DNA of 64,000 nt from Streptomyces dioscori. Lineage in GTDB: Bacteria > Actinomycetota > Actinomycetes > Streptomycetales > Streptomycetaceae. How positions within the stretch are numbered: position 1 is the first letter of the stretch; each line of letters starts with the position of its first letter. The translations under genes and the position numbers were made by a program. The stretch lies in contig NZ_KZ679038.1 in assembly GCF_003024195.1 (NCBI RefSeq), positions 248,001-312,000 on the forward strand. The letters run 5' to 3'. The notes beneath the pieces were generated by a model, which made no database searches, was not told the DNA's origin, and saw nothing but the letters and a program-made list of their open reading frames with translations. Shown piece after piece: positions 1 through 8,195 of this stretch.

Positions 1-101
1 CGCTACCGGTGTGAGTCCGCGCGCGGGCGAACACCGACCGACCGGCGCCACGCCCTTTTCACCCTCTACCCGTAGCCGTACCCGACAGTAAGGAAGACCC
101 C

Positions 102-953
102 ATGCAGACCGTCACCCTCAACAACGGCGTCGAGATGCCGATCCTCGGTTTCGGCGTGTTCCAGATCCCCTCGGAGGAGACCGAGCAGGCCGTCACCGAG
201 GCCCTGGCCGCCGGCTACCGCATGCTCGACACAGCGTCCTCGTACGGCAACGAGGAAGCCGTCGGCCGCGCGATCAGGAGCAGCGGCATTCCGCGCGCGG
301 ACCTGTTCGTCACGACGAAGTTGTACGTCCAGGACACCCCCGCGCAGGAGAACACCACGCGTGCCTTCGAAACGTCGCTGGGCAAGCTCGGCCTCGACCA
401 CGTCGACCTGTACCTGATGCACCAGCCCTACGGTGACGTGTACGGCCAGTGGCGTGCCATGGAGGCCCTGCATCACGAGGGCCGGAGCAAGGCGATCGGT
501 GTCTCCAACTTCTACCCGGACCGGCTCCTCGACCTCATCATCAACAACGAGGTCACCCCGGCGGTCAACCAGGTCGAGACCCATCCGTTCTTCCAGCGCG
601 CCGACTACCAGGAGCTCATGCGCGAGCACGGGGTCCAGATCGAGTCGTGGGGCGGTTTCGCCGAGGGCAAGAACGACCTCTTCAGCAATCCGGTACTGAG
701 CGGCATCGGCGAGAAGCACGGCAAGTCGGTGGCGCAGGTCGTGCTCCGCTGGCTGACCCAGCGCGGAGTCGTCGCGATCCCCAAGTCGGTCCGCGCCGAC
801 CGGATGGCCGAGAACCTCGACGTCTTCGACTTCGACCTCACCGACGAGCAGATGGCCTCCATCGCCACCCTGGACACCGGCAGCTCGCTGTTCTTCGACC
901 ACCACGACCCGAAGATGGTCAACTGGCTCAGCGCACGGCGCCTGGACGGCTGA
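102..953 (+). CDS. Aldo/keto reductase
   Basis: A 283-aa NAD(P)H-dependent carbonyl reductase of the AKR superfamily, cytosolic, of the size typical for AKR5-like enzymes. The catalytic tetrad is visible: Asp43 and Tyr48 (in [11 protein letters not shown]), Lys73 (VTTKLY) and His107 (YLMHQPYGD). The cofactor-side motif GVSNF follows GRSKAI, and [11 protein letters not shown] near the C-terminus matches the 2'-phosphate-binding loop that favours NADPH. The ATG has an AAGGAAG ribosome binding site 5-10 bases upstream. The gene is followed after 40 bp by a flavodoxin-like gene on the same strand, so the two may be co-transcribed. The substrate cannot be told from sequence; 2,5-diketogluconate reductase-like enzymes have this form but act on many aldehydes and ketones. 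Confidence 0.93.
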   Translation: MQTVTLNNGVEMPILGFGVFQIPSEETEQAVTEALAAGYRMLDTASSYGNEEAVGRAIRSSGIPRADLFVTTKLYVQDTPAQENTTRAFETSLGKLGLDHVDLYLMHQPYGDVYGQWRAMEALHHEGRSKAIGVSNFYPDRLLDLIINNEVTPAVNQVETHPFFQRADYQELMREHGVQIESWGGFAEGKNDLFSNPVLSGIGEKHGKSVAQVVLRWLTQRGVVAIPKSVRADRMAENLDVFDFDLTDEQMASIATLDTGSSLFFDHHDPKMVNWLSARRLDG

Positions 954-993
954 CCCGGCAGACGACACCCCCCTCACGGACCAGGGTCTGAAC

Positions 994-1764
994 ATGTCCC
1001 AGAACCAGAACATCACCGACGTACGCGTCGTGGACGTCGCGGGCGCGACCGGCAGCATCGGAGAAAATGCGCGCGCAGCCGCGCCGCCTGGTCGTCGTTC
1101 GTTCCTGGGTGGCGTACTTGTGGGAGGAGCCACCGTCATGACCGGAGCCCAGATCAGCGGCTGTTCCCCGTCGCAGTCGGGCGGGGCGGTGCCGACAGCG
1201 AAGTCCAGCCAGCGACCGGCCACCGCAGCCTCGTCCGGCGAACGAGTCCTGCTGGCCTACTTCTCCCGTCCGGGCGAGAATTACTACTACGGCGGACGCC
1301 GGAATCTCAGGACCGGGAACACCGAGGTCCTCGCGGACATGATCAGCAAGCACATCGAGTGCGACGTCCACCGCATCGAGGCCGTCGACGCCTACTCCGA
1401 AGACTACGACGAGACGGTCGCGCGCAACGTGCGCGAACAGAACGCCGACGCGCGGCCGGCCGTCGTCGACCCCCCGCCGTCGATCGACCGGTACGACACG
1501 GTCCTGCTGGCCAGCCCGATCTGGAACGTTCGGGCACCCATGATCATGTCGACGTTCGCCGAACGGTACGACTTCGGCGGTAGGACGGTTCATCCTGTCA
1601 CCACGTACGCGATGAGCGGGCTGGGCACCACGGAGCGCGACTACGCGCGGTCCTGCCCCGGGGCGACCATCGGGGAAGGGCTCGCGGTGCAGGGCGAGAA
1701 GGTCGAGGACGCCGACACCGAAGTCCGGGCGTGGCTGCGGCTCACCGGTCTTCTCCGGGGCTGA
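994..1764 (+). CDS. Tat-exported flavodoxin-fold lipoprotein
   Basis: A 256-aa protein. Residues 1-58 look like a Tat signal: twin Arg at 34-35 in GRRSFLGG, a hydrophobic stretch, then ISGC with Cys57 as a probable lipobox. The mature part begins with VLLAYFSRPGENY, the phosphate-binding strand-loop of flavodoxin-like folds, and continues with LASPIWNVRAPM, the second flavin-contact loop. The family (flavodoxin_4 type) binds FMN and carries single electrons. A membrane-anchored, cell-surface flavodoxin directly upstream of a Tat-exported aldehyde oxidoreductase suggests, by inference only, an electron partner for it. Start choice: the ATG at 994 keeps a long N-region before the twin Arg. No strong Shine-Dalgarno is seen, so a slightly later start is possible. 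Confidence 0.83.
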   Translation: MSQNQNITDVRVVDVAGATGSIGENARAAAPPGRRSFLGGVLVGGATVMTGAQISGCSPSQSGGAVPTAKSSQRPATAASSGERVLLAYFSRPGENYYYGGRRNLRTGNTEVLADMISKHIECDVHRIEAVDAYSEDYDETVARNVREQNADARPAVVDPPPSIDRYDTVLLASPIWNVRAPMIMSTFAERYDFGGRTVHPVTTYAMSGLGTTERDYARSCPGATIGEGLAVQGEKVEDADTEVRAWLRLTGLLRG

Positions 1765-1992
1765 GCCCCCGGAACCGGACCAGTCTGCCCGCGCCGGGAC
1801 CTGTGCGACAGGTGGGAGAGGGGCCCTGTCACTGCCTGGCTCAGCGTTCCCTGGCACAACACACCCTGTTGCGGGGCCAGTTGGGTCTTCAGGCTGAGCG
1901 GAAGCCCACTGCCGTCGGAGCAACGGCGAACCTCCGTCCTGGCTCACGCCGATCAGCAGGTCCCCCACATTCCTCGTATCGAGAGAGTGAGC

Positions 1993-2634
1993 ATGTCTAC
2001 CGAAACTCCCGAGTCGGCCGCGTCTCCTCCCGCCCGTTCCCCGTCGACACCGTCACGCCGTACCTTCATCGCCACCACCACGGCCGCCGGCGGGGTCGTC
2101 GCGGCGGGCGGCCTGGTCGCCGGTCCGGCACTGCTCGGCGCCCAGGAGGCCGCTGCCGCCGACGCATCGCCCAGCAGCCGTGTCTCGTTGACCGTCAACG
2201 GCGAGAGGCACATCGTGACGGTGGACAACCGCACCTCGCTGCTGGACCTGCTGCGCGAGCACCTCGATCTGACCGGGTCGAAGAAGGGCTGCAACGCCGG
2301 TGCCTGCGGCGCCTGCACGGTCCTGGTCGACGGACGCCGGGTCAACTCCTGCCTCATCCTGGCCGTGCGCCTGGAGGGCGCCGAGGTCACCACCGTCGAG
2401 GGGCTGGCCAGGGGCGAGCGTCTGCATCCGCTGCAGCAGGCGTTCATCGACCAGGACGCCTTCCAGTGCGGCTACTGCACCCCGGGCCAGATCATGTCCG
2501 GCGTCGGCTGCATCGAGGAAGGACACACCGGATCCGCGGACGAGATCCGGGAGTCGATGAGCGGCAACCTCTGCCGCTGCGGCTGTTACGTGAAGATCGT
2601 GCGCGCGGTCGAGCAGGCCTCGGGCCGGAAGTGA
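1993..2634 (+). CDS. paoA: Aldehyde oxidoreductase 2Fe-2S subunit (PaoA-like)
   Basis: The small iron-sulfur subunit of a xanthine-oxidase-family molybdenum enzyme. The N-terminus carries a Tat signal (SRRTFIATTT, Arg22-Arg23) followed by an Ala/Gly-rich hydrophobic segment, so the complex is exported folded. The plant-type [2Fe-2S] motif is GCNAGACGACTVL plus a Cys in RRVNSC. The second cluster sits in the helical C-domain (FQCGYCTPGQ and GNLCRCGC). An in-frame GTG lies six bases earlier, but ATG 1993 is better spaced from GAGAGAG. The size and the signal fit E. coli PaoA (YagT). It starts a tightly spaced operon with the FAD and molybdopterin subunits. Confidence 0.93.
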   Translation: MSTETPESAASPPARSPSTPSRRTFIATTTAAGGVVAAGGLVAGPALLGAQEAAAADASPSSRVSLTVNGERHIVTVDNRTSLLDLLREHLDLTGSKKGCNAGACGACTVLVDGRRVNSCLILAVRLEGAEVTTVEGLARGERLHPLQQAFIDQDAFQCGYCTPGQIMSGVGCIEEGHTGSADEIRESMSGNLCRCGCYVKIVRAVEQASGRK

Positions 2635-2640
2635 GTGCCG

Positions 2641-3621
2641 ATGTATCCCTTCTCCTTCGTCACGGCGCCCAGTACACGTGAGGCCCTCGCGGCCGGTCGG
2701 CGCGGCGGCCGCTACATCGCCGGCGGCACCACCCTCGTCGACCTGATGCGCGAAACGGTCGAACGGCCCGGGACACTCGTCGACATCAGCCGTCTGCCAC
2801 TGCGGGACATCACCGTCATTGAGCGCGGCGGGCTGCGTATCGGCGCGCTGGTGACCATGAGCGACGCCGCCGCCCACCGCAAGGTGCGCACCCTCTACCC
2901 GGTCGTCGCGCAGGCCCTGGAGCTGAGCGCGTCGGCGCAGCTGCGGAACATGGCCACCATCGGCGGCAACATCATGCAGCGCACCCGCTGCACGTACTTC
3001 CGTGACGTGACCGCCACCTGCAACAAGCGCGAGCCCGGCACGGGTTGCGCGGCCCAGGAGGGCTTCCACCGCACCCACGCGATCCTGGGCACCTCCGAGG
3101 AGTGCGTGGCCACCCACCCCTCCGACGTGGCCGTCGCCTTCGCCGCCCTGGAGGCTCGCGTGCACCTGCTGGGCCCGGACGGGCAGCGCACGGTCCCCTT
3201 CGCCGACTTCCTGCTCCGCCCCGGAGACACACCGAACCGCGAGCAGGCCCTGCACCAGGGCGAATTGATTACCGCCGTGGAGGTACCCGCGTATCCGCGC
3301 CCGCTGAGGTCCGGCTATCTGAAGGTCCGCGACCGTCAGTCCTACGAGTTCGCCCTCACCTCGGCCGCCGTCGCGCTGCACGTCCGGGGCGGTGTGATCC
3401 GCGAGGCGAAGGTCGCCGCCGGCGGGGTGGGCACCGTGCCGTGGAAGCTGCCCGCCGTCGAGGAAGCCCTGATCGGTGAGCGGCCCTCGGAGCGGCTGTG
3501 GGCCCGGGCCGCCGGGTCGGCCGCGGACGGGGCGCGCCCCCTCACACACAACCGCTTCAAGGTCGAGCTGCTCCAGCGGACCGTCGAACGCCAGCTGCGC
3601 ATCGTAGGAGACAGCACATGA
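2641..3621 (+). CDS. paoB: Aldehyde oxidoreductase FAD subunit (PaoB-like)
   Basis: The FAD-binding (CO-dehydrogenase medium chain type) subunit, about 326 aa. IAGGTTLVDLMRE is the FAD pyrophosphate loop, and SASAQLRNMATIGGNIMQRTRC the second flavin loop. Between the two lobes lies a Cys-rich insert (RCTYFRDVTATCNKREPGTGC and a further Cys in SEECVATHPSD). In PaoB of E. coli this insert holds an extra [4Fe-4S] cluster, and its presence separates this complex from ordinary xanthine dehydrogenases. The GTG at 2635 immediately after the paoA stop is an alternative start; ATG 2641 has better spacing from GGAAG. The stop overlaps the next start by four bases, so translation of the last two subunits is coupled. 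Confidence 0.92.
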   Translation: MYPFSFVTAPSTREALAAGRRGGRYIAGGTTLVDLMRETVERPGTLVDISRLPLRDITVIERGGLRIGALVTMSDAAAHRKVRTLYPVVAQALELSASAQLRNMATIGGNIMQRTRCTYFRDVTATCNKREPGTGCAAQEGFHRTHAILGTSEECVATHPSDVAVAFAALEARVHLLGPDGQRTVPFADFLLRPGDTPNREQALHQGELITAVEVPAYPRPLRSGYLKVRDRQSYEFALTSAAVALHVRGGVIREAKVAAGGVGTVPWKLPAVEEALIGERPSERLWARAAGSAADGARPLTHNRFKVELLQRTVERQLRIVGDST

Positions 3622-5822
3622 GTCCTCAGCCGCAGGCAGCGGTCGGCGCGCCGCTCTCCCGCGTGGACGGGCGCCTCAAAGTGACCGGCCGGGCGAAGTA
3701 CGCCGCCGATCACAAGCCCGACGGACCCGACGGCGTGGTGCACGCCGTCGTGGTCGACAGTGGCATCGCCCGGGGCCGGATCACCGGTATCGACACCGGT
3801 GCCGCAGAGGCCGAGCCGGGCGTGCTGAAGGTGATCCACCACCGCAACGCCCCCACGCTGCCGTACGGGCCCAACCCCGGCTCCCTGAATCTGCCCGGAC
3901 AGCGGCTGCGGGTCTTCCAGGACGACCAGGTCCACTTCCACGGCCAGCCGGTCGCCGTCGTCGTGGCCACCACACTGGAGGCCGCCCAGCACGCGGCGAG
4001 CCTGGTGAAGCTCGACTACGCGGTGGAGCCGTCCGAGACCGATCTGGCCGAGGCTCCCGCGACGGGAGACCCCGTCACCTACACGCGCGGGGACGCGGAA
4101 GCCGCCCTGCAGTCGGCGGACGTACGGCTGGAGATGACCTACCGGCCCGCCCGCAACCACCACAACGCGATGGAGCTGCACGCCACCGTCGCCCAGTGGG
4201 ACGGCGACCGGCTCACCCTGTGGGACAAGACCCAGTGGGTGCAGAGCCCACGGGCCGAACTCGCCGCCAACTTCGGCATCCCCGCGGCGAACATCCGCGT
4301 CGTCTCCCCGTTCGTCGGCGGCGCGTTCGGCAACGCAGCCCGGGCCTGGCCGCACCTCACCGTCGCCGCCCTCGCCGCCCGCGAGACGGGCCACCCGGTC
4401 AAACTCGTCCTGACGCGACGGCAGTTGTACTCCGGGGTGGGCTACCGGCCGGCGTACGAGTACAAGGTGCGCCTCGGCAGCGACCGGCGTGGTCAACTGA
4501 GCGCGATGACACACGAGTTGCGCGGCGAGACCTCCCGCTACGAGAGGTTCTCGGAACGCGGCGTCCTCGCTCCCGGACAGATGCTGTACACCACGCCCCA
4601 CGTCTCCCAGACGTACCGGACGGTGGCTCTGGACGTGAACACCCCGACCCCGATGCGCGGTCCGGGCTACTCCACCGCCGCTTTCCCCATCGAGAGCGCG
4701 ATGGACGAACTCGCCCATGAGCTGGGCATCGACCCGATCGAGCTGCGCCGGCGCAACGAGCCCGAGAACGACCAGGCAAGCGGGCGGCCGTTCTCCACCC
4801 GCCGACTGCGCGAGTGCTACACCGTGGGTGCCCGCGAGTTCGGCTGGAGCCGCCGCGACCCCCGCCCCCGCTCCACCCGCGACGGCGACCGGCTCATCGG
4901 CACCGGCATGGCCACCGCGGTCTACGACACCCTGCGGGCCCCCGGCCAGGCCGGTGTCCGGCTGGACGCCGACGGGACCGCCGTGATCGAGTCCTCGACC
5001 AGTGACATGGGGCCCGGCACGTACACCTCCATGACCCAGGTCGCCGCCGACGCCCTGGGCCTCACCGTGCGCAACGTGACCTTCCGGCTCGGCGACACGA
5101 ACATGCCCACGGCTCCGCTCCACGGCGGCTCCCTGACCATGGCCAGCGTCGGCTCCATCGTCCAGGACGGCTGCGACAAGGTGCGACAGCAGGCGATCCG
5201 ACTGGCCGTGGAGGACGAGGACTCACCGCTGTCCGGTGCCGACCCCGACACCGTCGTCGTACGAGGAGGACGACTGCACCTCAAGGACGATCCCGCGCGC
5301 GGCGAGACGTACCGGCGACTCCTCGCCCGCAACGACCTCACCCGTCTCGAAGCCATGGGCTCCTGGACGCCGGGCCAGTCCCGCTCCTCCATGTACGCCT
5401 ACGGCGCGGTGTTCGCCGAGGTGGCCGTCGACGCCCGCCTCGGTCTGGTCCGGGTGCGGCGGATGCTCGGCGTCTTCGACGCGGGCCGCATCATCAGCCC
5501 CAAGCTGGCCGACAGCCAGGCCATCGGCGCCATGGTCGGCGGCATCGGAATGGCCCTGCTGGAGCACACGGTCACCGATCACCGCGACGGACGGATCGTC
5601 AACGCCAACCTGGCCGACTACCTGGTCCCGGTCAACGCCGACGTCACCGGCCTCAAGGCGATCTACGTCGAGGGACGGGACGACGAGGCCGATCCCCTCG
5701 GTGTGAAGGGCCTCGGCGAGGTCGTCGTGGTCGGGGTCGCCCCCGCGATCGCCAATGCCGTCTTCCACGCCACCGGCCGACGGGTGCGTGACCTGCCCAT
5801 CACCGCCGAGTCGCTGCTCTGA
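3618..5822 (+). CDS. paoC: Aldehyde oxidoreductase molybdopterin subunit (PaoC-like)
   Basis: The 734-aa large catalytic subunit that binds the molybdopterin cytosine dinucleotide cofactor and oxidises aldehydes to carboxylic acids. The opening residues PLSRVDGRLKVTGRAKYAAD are typical of the family. SPFVGGAFGNA is a cofactor-binding Gly-rich loop, TPMRGPGYSTAAF lies near the active-site Arg, and KGLGEV in the last 50 residues holds the catalytic Glu. I chose the ATG that overlaps the paoB stop (ATGA) rather than an upstream in-frame start that would run 40 codons back into paoB. The length matches PaoC (about 730). No signal peptide is present, as expected for a subunit carried out with the Tat-tagged small subunit. 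No XdhC/PaoD insertion chaperone is in the window. Confidence 0.94.
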   Translation: MSPQPQAAVGAPLSRVDGRLKVTGRAKYAADHKPDGPDGVVHAVVVDSGIARGRITGIDTGAAEAEPGVLKVIHHRNAPTLPYGPNPGSLNLPGQRLRVFQDDQVHFHGQPVAVVVATTLEAAQHAASLVKLDYAVEPSETDLAEAPATGDPVTYTRGDAEAALQSADVRLEMTYRPARNHHNAMELHATVAQWDGDRLTLWDKTQWVQSPRAELAANFGIPAANIRVVSPFVGGAFGNAARAWPHLTVAALAARETGHPVKLVLTRRQLYSGVGYRPAYEYKVRLGSDRRGQLSAMTHELRGETSRYERFSERGVLAPGQMLYTTPHVSQTYRTVALDVNTPTPMRGPGYSTAAFPIESAMDELAHELGIDPIELRRRNEPENDQASGRPFSTRRLRECYTVGAREFGWSRRDPRPRSTRDGDRLIGTGMATAVYDTLRAPGQAGVRLDADGTAVIESSTSDMGPGTYTSMTQVAADALGLTVRNVTFRLGDTNMPTAPLHGGSLTMASVGSIVQDGCDKVRQQAIRLAVEDEDSPLSGADPDTVVVRGGRLHLKDDPARGETYRRLLARNDLTRLEAMGSWTPGQSRSSMYAYGAVFAEVAVDARLGLVRVRRMLGVFDAGRIISPKLADSQAIGAMVGGIGMALLEHTVTDHRDGRIVNANLADYLVPVNADVTGLKAIYVEGRDDEADPLGVKGLGEVVVVGVAPAIANAVFHATGRRVRDLPITAESLL

Positions 5823-5918
5823 GTCCGGTCCCTGGCCGCGGTGCGGACGCGCCGCGGCCAGGGACCGCCCGCGACCGCGGCCCGCTCCGGCGACCCGGCC
5901 CATGCCGAACGTCCCGCG

Positions 5919-5958
5919 GCCCGCCTGCCCGCCTGCCCGTTGGCCCGTTGGCCCGTCC
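5919..5958 (+). repeat. Five tandem 8-bp units
   Basis: Two GCCCGCCT units, two GCCCGTTG units and one GCCCGTCC unit run head to tail just downstream of the paoC gene and abut the end of the decayed regulator. They look like replication-slippage products rather than a binding-site array, since the units drift stepwise. No stem-loop terminator for the pao operon was seen. Confidence 0.7.
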
Positions 5959-5959
5959 G

Positions 5960-6235
5960 TCACCGGACGACGTCCTCCCGGTCGAGGAGGACCATGGCGT
6001 CGTGGTCCGATGGGCCGGGCGAGGCGTAATACGTCACCAGGAGATGCCCCGGGGTCCCTTCGATCAGCGATCAGCGATCAGCATGGACTGGTAGCGGAGT
6101 GTGAGGAGTCCGACCTCGGGCTGGTGCAGCGTCTTGCTTCCCTGGACGAACGCGTTGACGTGGTAGGACTCCCAGAGGCGCGCGAAGCCCGTGCTTCTGA
6201 GGAGCAGTTCGTCGCCTGCCGCCCGGTGAGCCTTT
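5960..6235 (-). pseudogene. Decayed MmyB-like XRE regulator, C-terminal fragment
   Basis: Only the C-terminal ligand-binding (MmyB-like) end survives. In one frame LLLRSTGFARLWESYHVN, then KTLHQPEVGLLTLRYQSM, match the conserved tail of helix-turn-helix regulators common in Streptomyces. The frame then hits a stop. The continuation (PGHLLVTYYASPGPSDHDAMVLLDRED) lies in another frame. The break falls exactly at three tandem copies of CGATCAG (6061-6081, + strand). Keeping one copy restores an uninterrupted reading through ...LRYQSMLIEGTPGHLLVTYY, so a 14-base slippage expansion explains the frameshift. The N-terminal helix-turn-helix domain is not found upstream, so this is a truncated and frameshifted relic, not a functional gene. 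Confidence 0.78.
6061..6081 (+). repeat. Triplicated 7-bp unit causing a frameshift
   Basis: CGATCAG is present three times in tandem inside the MmyB-like relic. One copy gives a continuous reading frame; the two extra copies (14 bases) shift it and create a stop two codons later. Confidence 0.9.
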
Positions 6236-6360
6236 CCGGTGAGGCCGTGTTTTGGAAGTTGCTGGTGTGCTGGGTGGGGTCGTCGGGGAAAGTCGCGGGC
6301 CGTCATCCAGATCGTGAGGGTGCGGGCTTGCGGTTGCCGCTGCGGCAGCTTCTACCGTCC

Positions 6361-6391
6361 TTGACAGGGCCGGAGCAACCGGCCCTGTGAC
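6361..6391 (+). promoter_or_regulatory. Candidate MerR-type operator-promoter
   Basis: TTGACA is followed by a perfect 10-bp inverted repeat (ACAGGGCCGG, 5-base centre AGCAA, CCGGCCCTGT) ending 24 bases before the MerR start codon. MerR proteins bind dyads placed between the -35 and a -10 set 19 bp away. Here 19 bp leads to TGTGAC, a weak -10. This suggests autoregulation, though a terminator-like hairpin for nothing obvious upstream is the alternative reading. Confidence 0.5.
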
Positions 6392-6412
6392 GCGATCGTG
6401 AGGGAGAGGGCG

Positions 6413-7171
6413 ATGGACTGGCCTATTGCGGAGGTCGCTCGGATGTCGGGTGTGACCGCCCGGACCTTGCGGCACTACGACGAGGTCGGCCTGCTGCCGC
6501 CCGCCCGGATCGGGGCGAACGGCCACCGCTACTACGGTGAGCGCCAGTTGCTGCGGCTGCAGCAGATTCTCGTACTGCGGGCACTGGGCGTGGGGCTTGT
6601 CGAGGTCGGCCGGATCCTGGCCGAGCAGGTCGACGAGGTGGACGCCCTGCGCGGCCACCACCGGTGGCTGCTCGCCGAGCGTGACCGGCTCGACGCCCTG
6701 GCCGGCACCGTCTCCCGCACGATCGCCGAACTGGAACAGTCCAGGAAGGACGGCAATCCCATGACCGTCAACCGACCGGAGAACCTGTTCGAGGGCATCC
6801 AGCCCTCCCAGTACCAGGAGAGCCTGCGCGACTTCCCCGAGCACGCCCAGGAAGTCGCCCGCTCGGTCGCCGCAATGACCCCGCAGGACATCGAGGCCGG
6901 ACAGCGCGAGCGCACGACACAGATGATCCTGCTGGCCGACCTGATGGCCGCCGGCCACCCGGCCGACGCCGCGCCCGTACAGGCCCAGATCGACGCCCAG
7001 TACCAGGCCATGACCGAACTGCGGCCCGTATCCGCCGAGGAGTACCGCACCGTCGGACGCTCCTGCGTGGACAACAGCGCGTGGCGCGCCGCGTACGAGG
7101 CGATCGCACCGGGCCTGGCCGTCTACCAGCGCGACGCCATCGAGGCGTACGCCACAACCCGGCTCAGCTGA
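6413..7171 (+). CDS. MerR-family regulator with TipAS effector domain
   Basis: A 252-aa transcription regulator. Residues 1-70 are a MerR winged helix (WPIAEVARMSGVTARTLRHY, DEVGLLPPARIGANGHRYY), followed by a dimerisation helix. Residues from about 120 (SQYQESLRDFPEH through the end) fit the TipAS antibiotic-binding fold, with WRAAYEAIAPGLAVYQRDAIEAYA as the conserved C-terminal helices. TipAL-type proteins switch on efflux or resistance genes when bound to thiopeptides or other multidrug ligands, and usually their own gene. The ATG follows AGGGAGAGGG; an upstream GTG at 6398 is in frame but would put the ribosome site inside the gene. No obvious target operon lies directly downstream, so self-activation and distant targets are likely. 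Confidence 0.88.
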   Translation: MDWPIAEVARMSGVTARTLRHYDEVGLLPPARIGANGHRYYGERQLLRLQQILVLRALGVGLVEVGRILAEQVDEVDALRGHHRWLLAERDRLDALAGTVSRTIAELEQSRKDGNPMTVNRPENLFEGIQPSQYQESLRDFPEHAQEVARSVAAMTPQDIEAGQRERTTQMILLADLMAAGHPADAAPVQAQIDAQYQAMTELRPVSAEEYRTVGRSCVDNSAWRAAYEAIAPGLAVYQRDAIEAYATTRLS

Positions 7172-7228
7172 CTGCTCTCCGGGCTGTCCCGCGAGACCAG
7201 CCCGGAGAGTCGTTGGTTCGTCGTACCA

Positions 7229-7277
7229 ACAGGCTCACCTCGCCCGGCCTGTCAGTTGTCGAGCGAGGTGAGCCTGT
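7229..7277. terminator. 15-bp perfect inverted repeat between convergent units
   Basis: ACAGGCTCACCTCGC and its exact complement are separated by 19 bases. It lies 58 bases past the MerR-family stop and just beyond the 3' end of the transposase relic. This placement suits a bidirectional terminator, although no U-tract follows. It could alternatively be an inverted end left from the IS element. Confidence 0.5.
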
Positions 7278-7372
7278 CATCGTCACCATCGAACCCAGGT
7301 CGATTGAGTGCGCCCCAACGAGCGCAGTGATCGCTGCGGGCACCCGCGAAAGGGGATGGAACGCACGCCAGG

Positions 7373-7513
7373 TCAGAGCCATTCGTTCATGGCTGCGATG
7401 AGGATCGTCGCCTCGAAGCGCACCGCAAGTTTGTCGAACCGGGTCGCCACCGTCCGGTTCCGTTTCAGCCGGTTGATGCCGCACTCAACCGCTTGCCGGG
7501 CCTTGTAGTTCCA
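7373..7513 (-). pseudogene. IS5-type transposase C-terminal relic
   Basis: The - strand encodes NYKARQAVECGINRLKRNRT and then VATRFDKLAVRFEATILIAAMNEWL before a stop. This is the C-terminal block of IS5-family DDE transposases as found in many Streptomyces insertion sequences; the Glu in QAVEC is the third catalytic acid. Nothing recognisable of the first two catalytic Asp regions remains: upstream the frame enters the TetR gene in a non-coding register. The relic is about 45 codons and cannot be active. It fused to and replaced the 3' end of the neighbouring TetR gene. Confidence 0.8.
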
Positions 7514-8120
7514 CAGTCGAAGGCCGGAGGCCGCCCGCCGGCTGTTCCCCGGCGCTTGCGGTGGCCGGCGCCGCGAGGAAGGTGGCCACCAGTTCGCGCG
7601 CCCAGTCGCTGGAGGCCGGCTGGGCGCTGAAGATGGCGCGGTAGTAGAGCGGTCCGAGCAGGAAGTCGACGGCGTTCTCCATCTCGGGGGCACGGCCGCC
7701 GCGGGAGCGTTCGCGCTCGATGATGGCGCTCAGCTGTTCGTGGCGGTCCCCGATGCAGGCGCAGCCGCCGTCAGGCCCGGAGCCGATGGCGGCGCGCATG
7801 AGGGCGAGGGTGTCGGGGTCCGCGAGGTCGGTGGCCACGTCCCCCAGCCAGCGTTCCAGGTCACCGGTGAGCGTCCCGGTGTCGGGCACGACGACGTCAC
7901 CGCTGAACCGGCTGGTGGCCACATCGCCCAGGAGCTGGGCGGGTGACCCCCAGCGCCGGTACACCGTGGTCGGGTGCACGCCCGCGCGGGCGGCGACGGC
8001 GGGGATCGTCAGGGCCTCCGCGGGTTCCTCCGCGAGGAGCTGTGCGACGGCGTGGTGGACGGCCGCGCGGACCTTCGCGGAGCGACCGCCGGGGCGTACC
8101 TGGGCTTGAGCGTCAACCAT
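7485..8120 (-). CDS. TetR-family repressor, C-terminus altered by IS remnant
   Basis: A 211-aa TetR protein. The helix-turn-helix is LTIPAVAARAGVHPTTVYRRW (about residues 37-57), followed by an all-helical ligand domain ending near DWARELVATFLAA. The last dozen or so residues (RPSTVELQGPASG) are read out of frame from transposase-derived DNA, and the stop codon itself belongs to that relic. The gene therefore appears to have lost its native 3' end but keeps the usual domain length, so it may well work. It is divergent from the MFS exporter, with a 75-bp gap holding a strong inverted repeat. It most likely represses both genes until an efflux substrate binds. Confidence 0.9.
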   Translation of the reverse strand: MVDAQAQVRPGGRSAKVRAAVHHAVAQLLAEEPAEALTIPAVAARAGVHPTTVYRRWGSPAQLLGDVATSRFSGDVVVPDTGTLTGDLERWLGDVATDLADPDTLALMRAAIGSGPDGGCACIGDRHEQLSAIIERERSRGGRAPEMENAVDFLLGPLYYRAIFSAQPASSDWARELVATFLAAPATASAGEQPAGGLRPSTVELQGPASG

Positions 8121-8131
8121 GGGGAAATTAT

Positions 8132-8182
8132 CGCACTGATCGTTGCGTTAGTGGTAGCGTCCTTAACGCATCGATCACTGCG
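8132..8182. promoter_or_regulatory. Operator between tetR and MFS genes
   Basis: CGCACTGATCGTTGCGTTA and TAACGCATCGATCACTGCG are inverted copies matching at 17 of 19 positions, separated by 13 bases. They fill the space between the divergent start codons. Paired or long imperfect palindromes in this position are the normal TetR operator layout. The half-sites also carry internal symmetry around CGAT, so two dimers could bind. Confidence 0.75.
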
Positions 8183-8195
8183 TTTGGAGAGAGTC

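Noticed and set aside
2053-3549. Long open frame opposite the PaoA/PaoB genes (and similar antisense frames across the window, e.g. 11104-13032, 20706-23414, 55418-58750)
   Set aside because: Composition is the shadow of high-GC codon bias; no family motifs, no ribosome sites, and the opposite strand encodes recognisable proteins.
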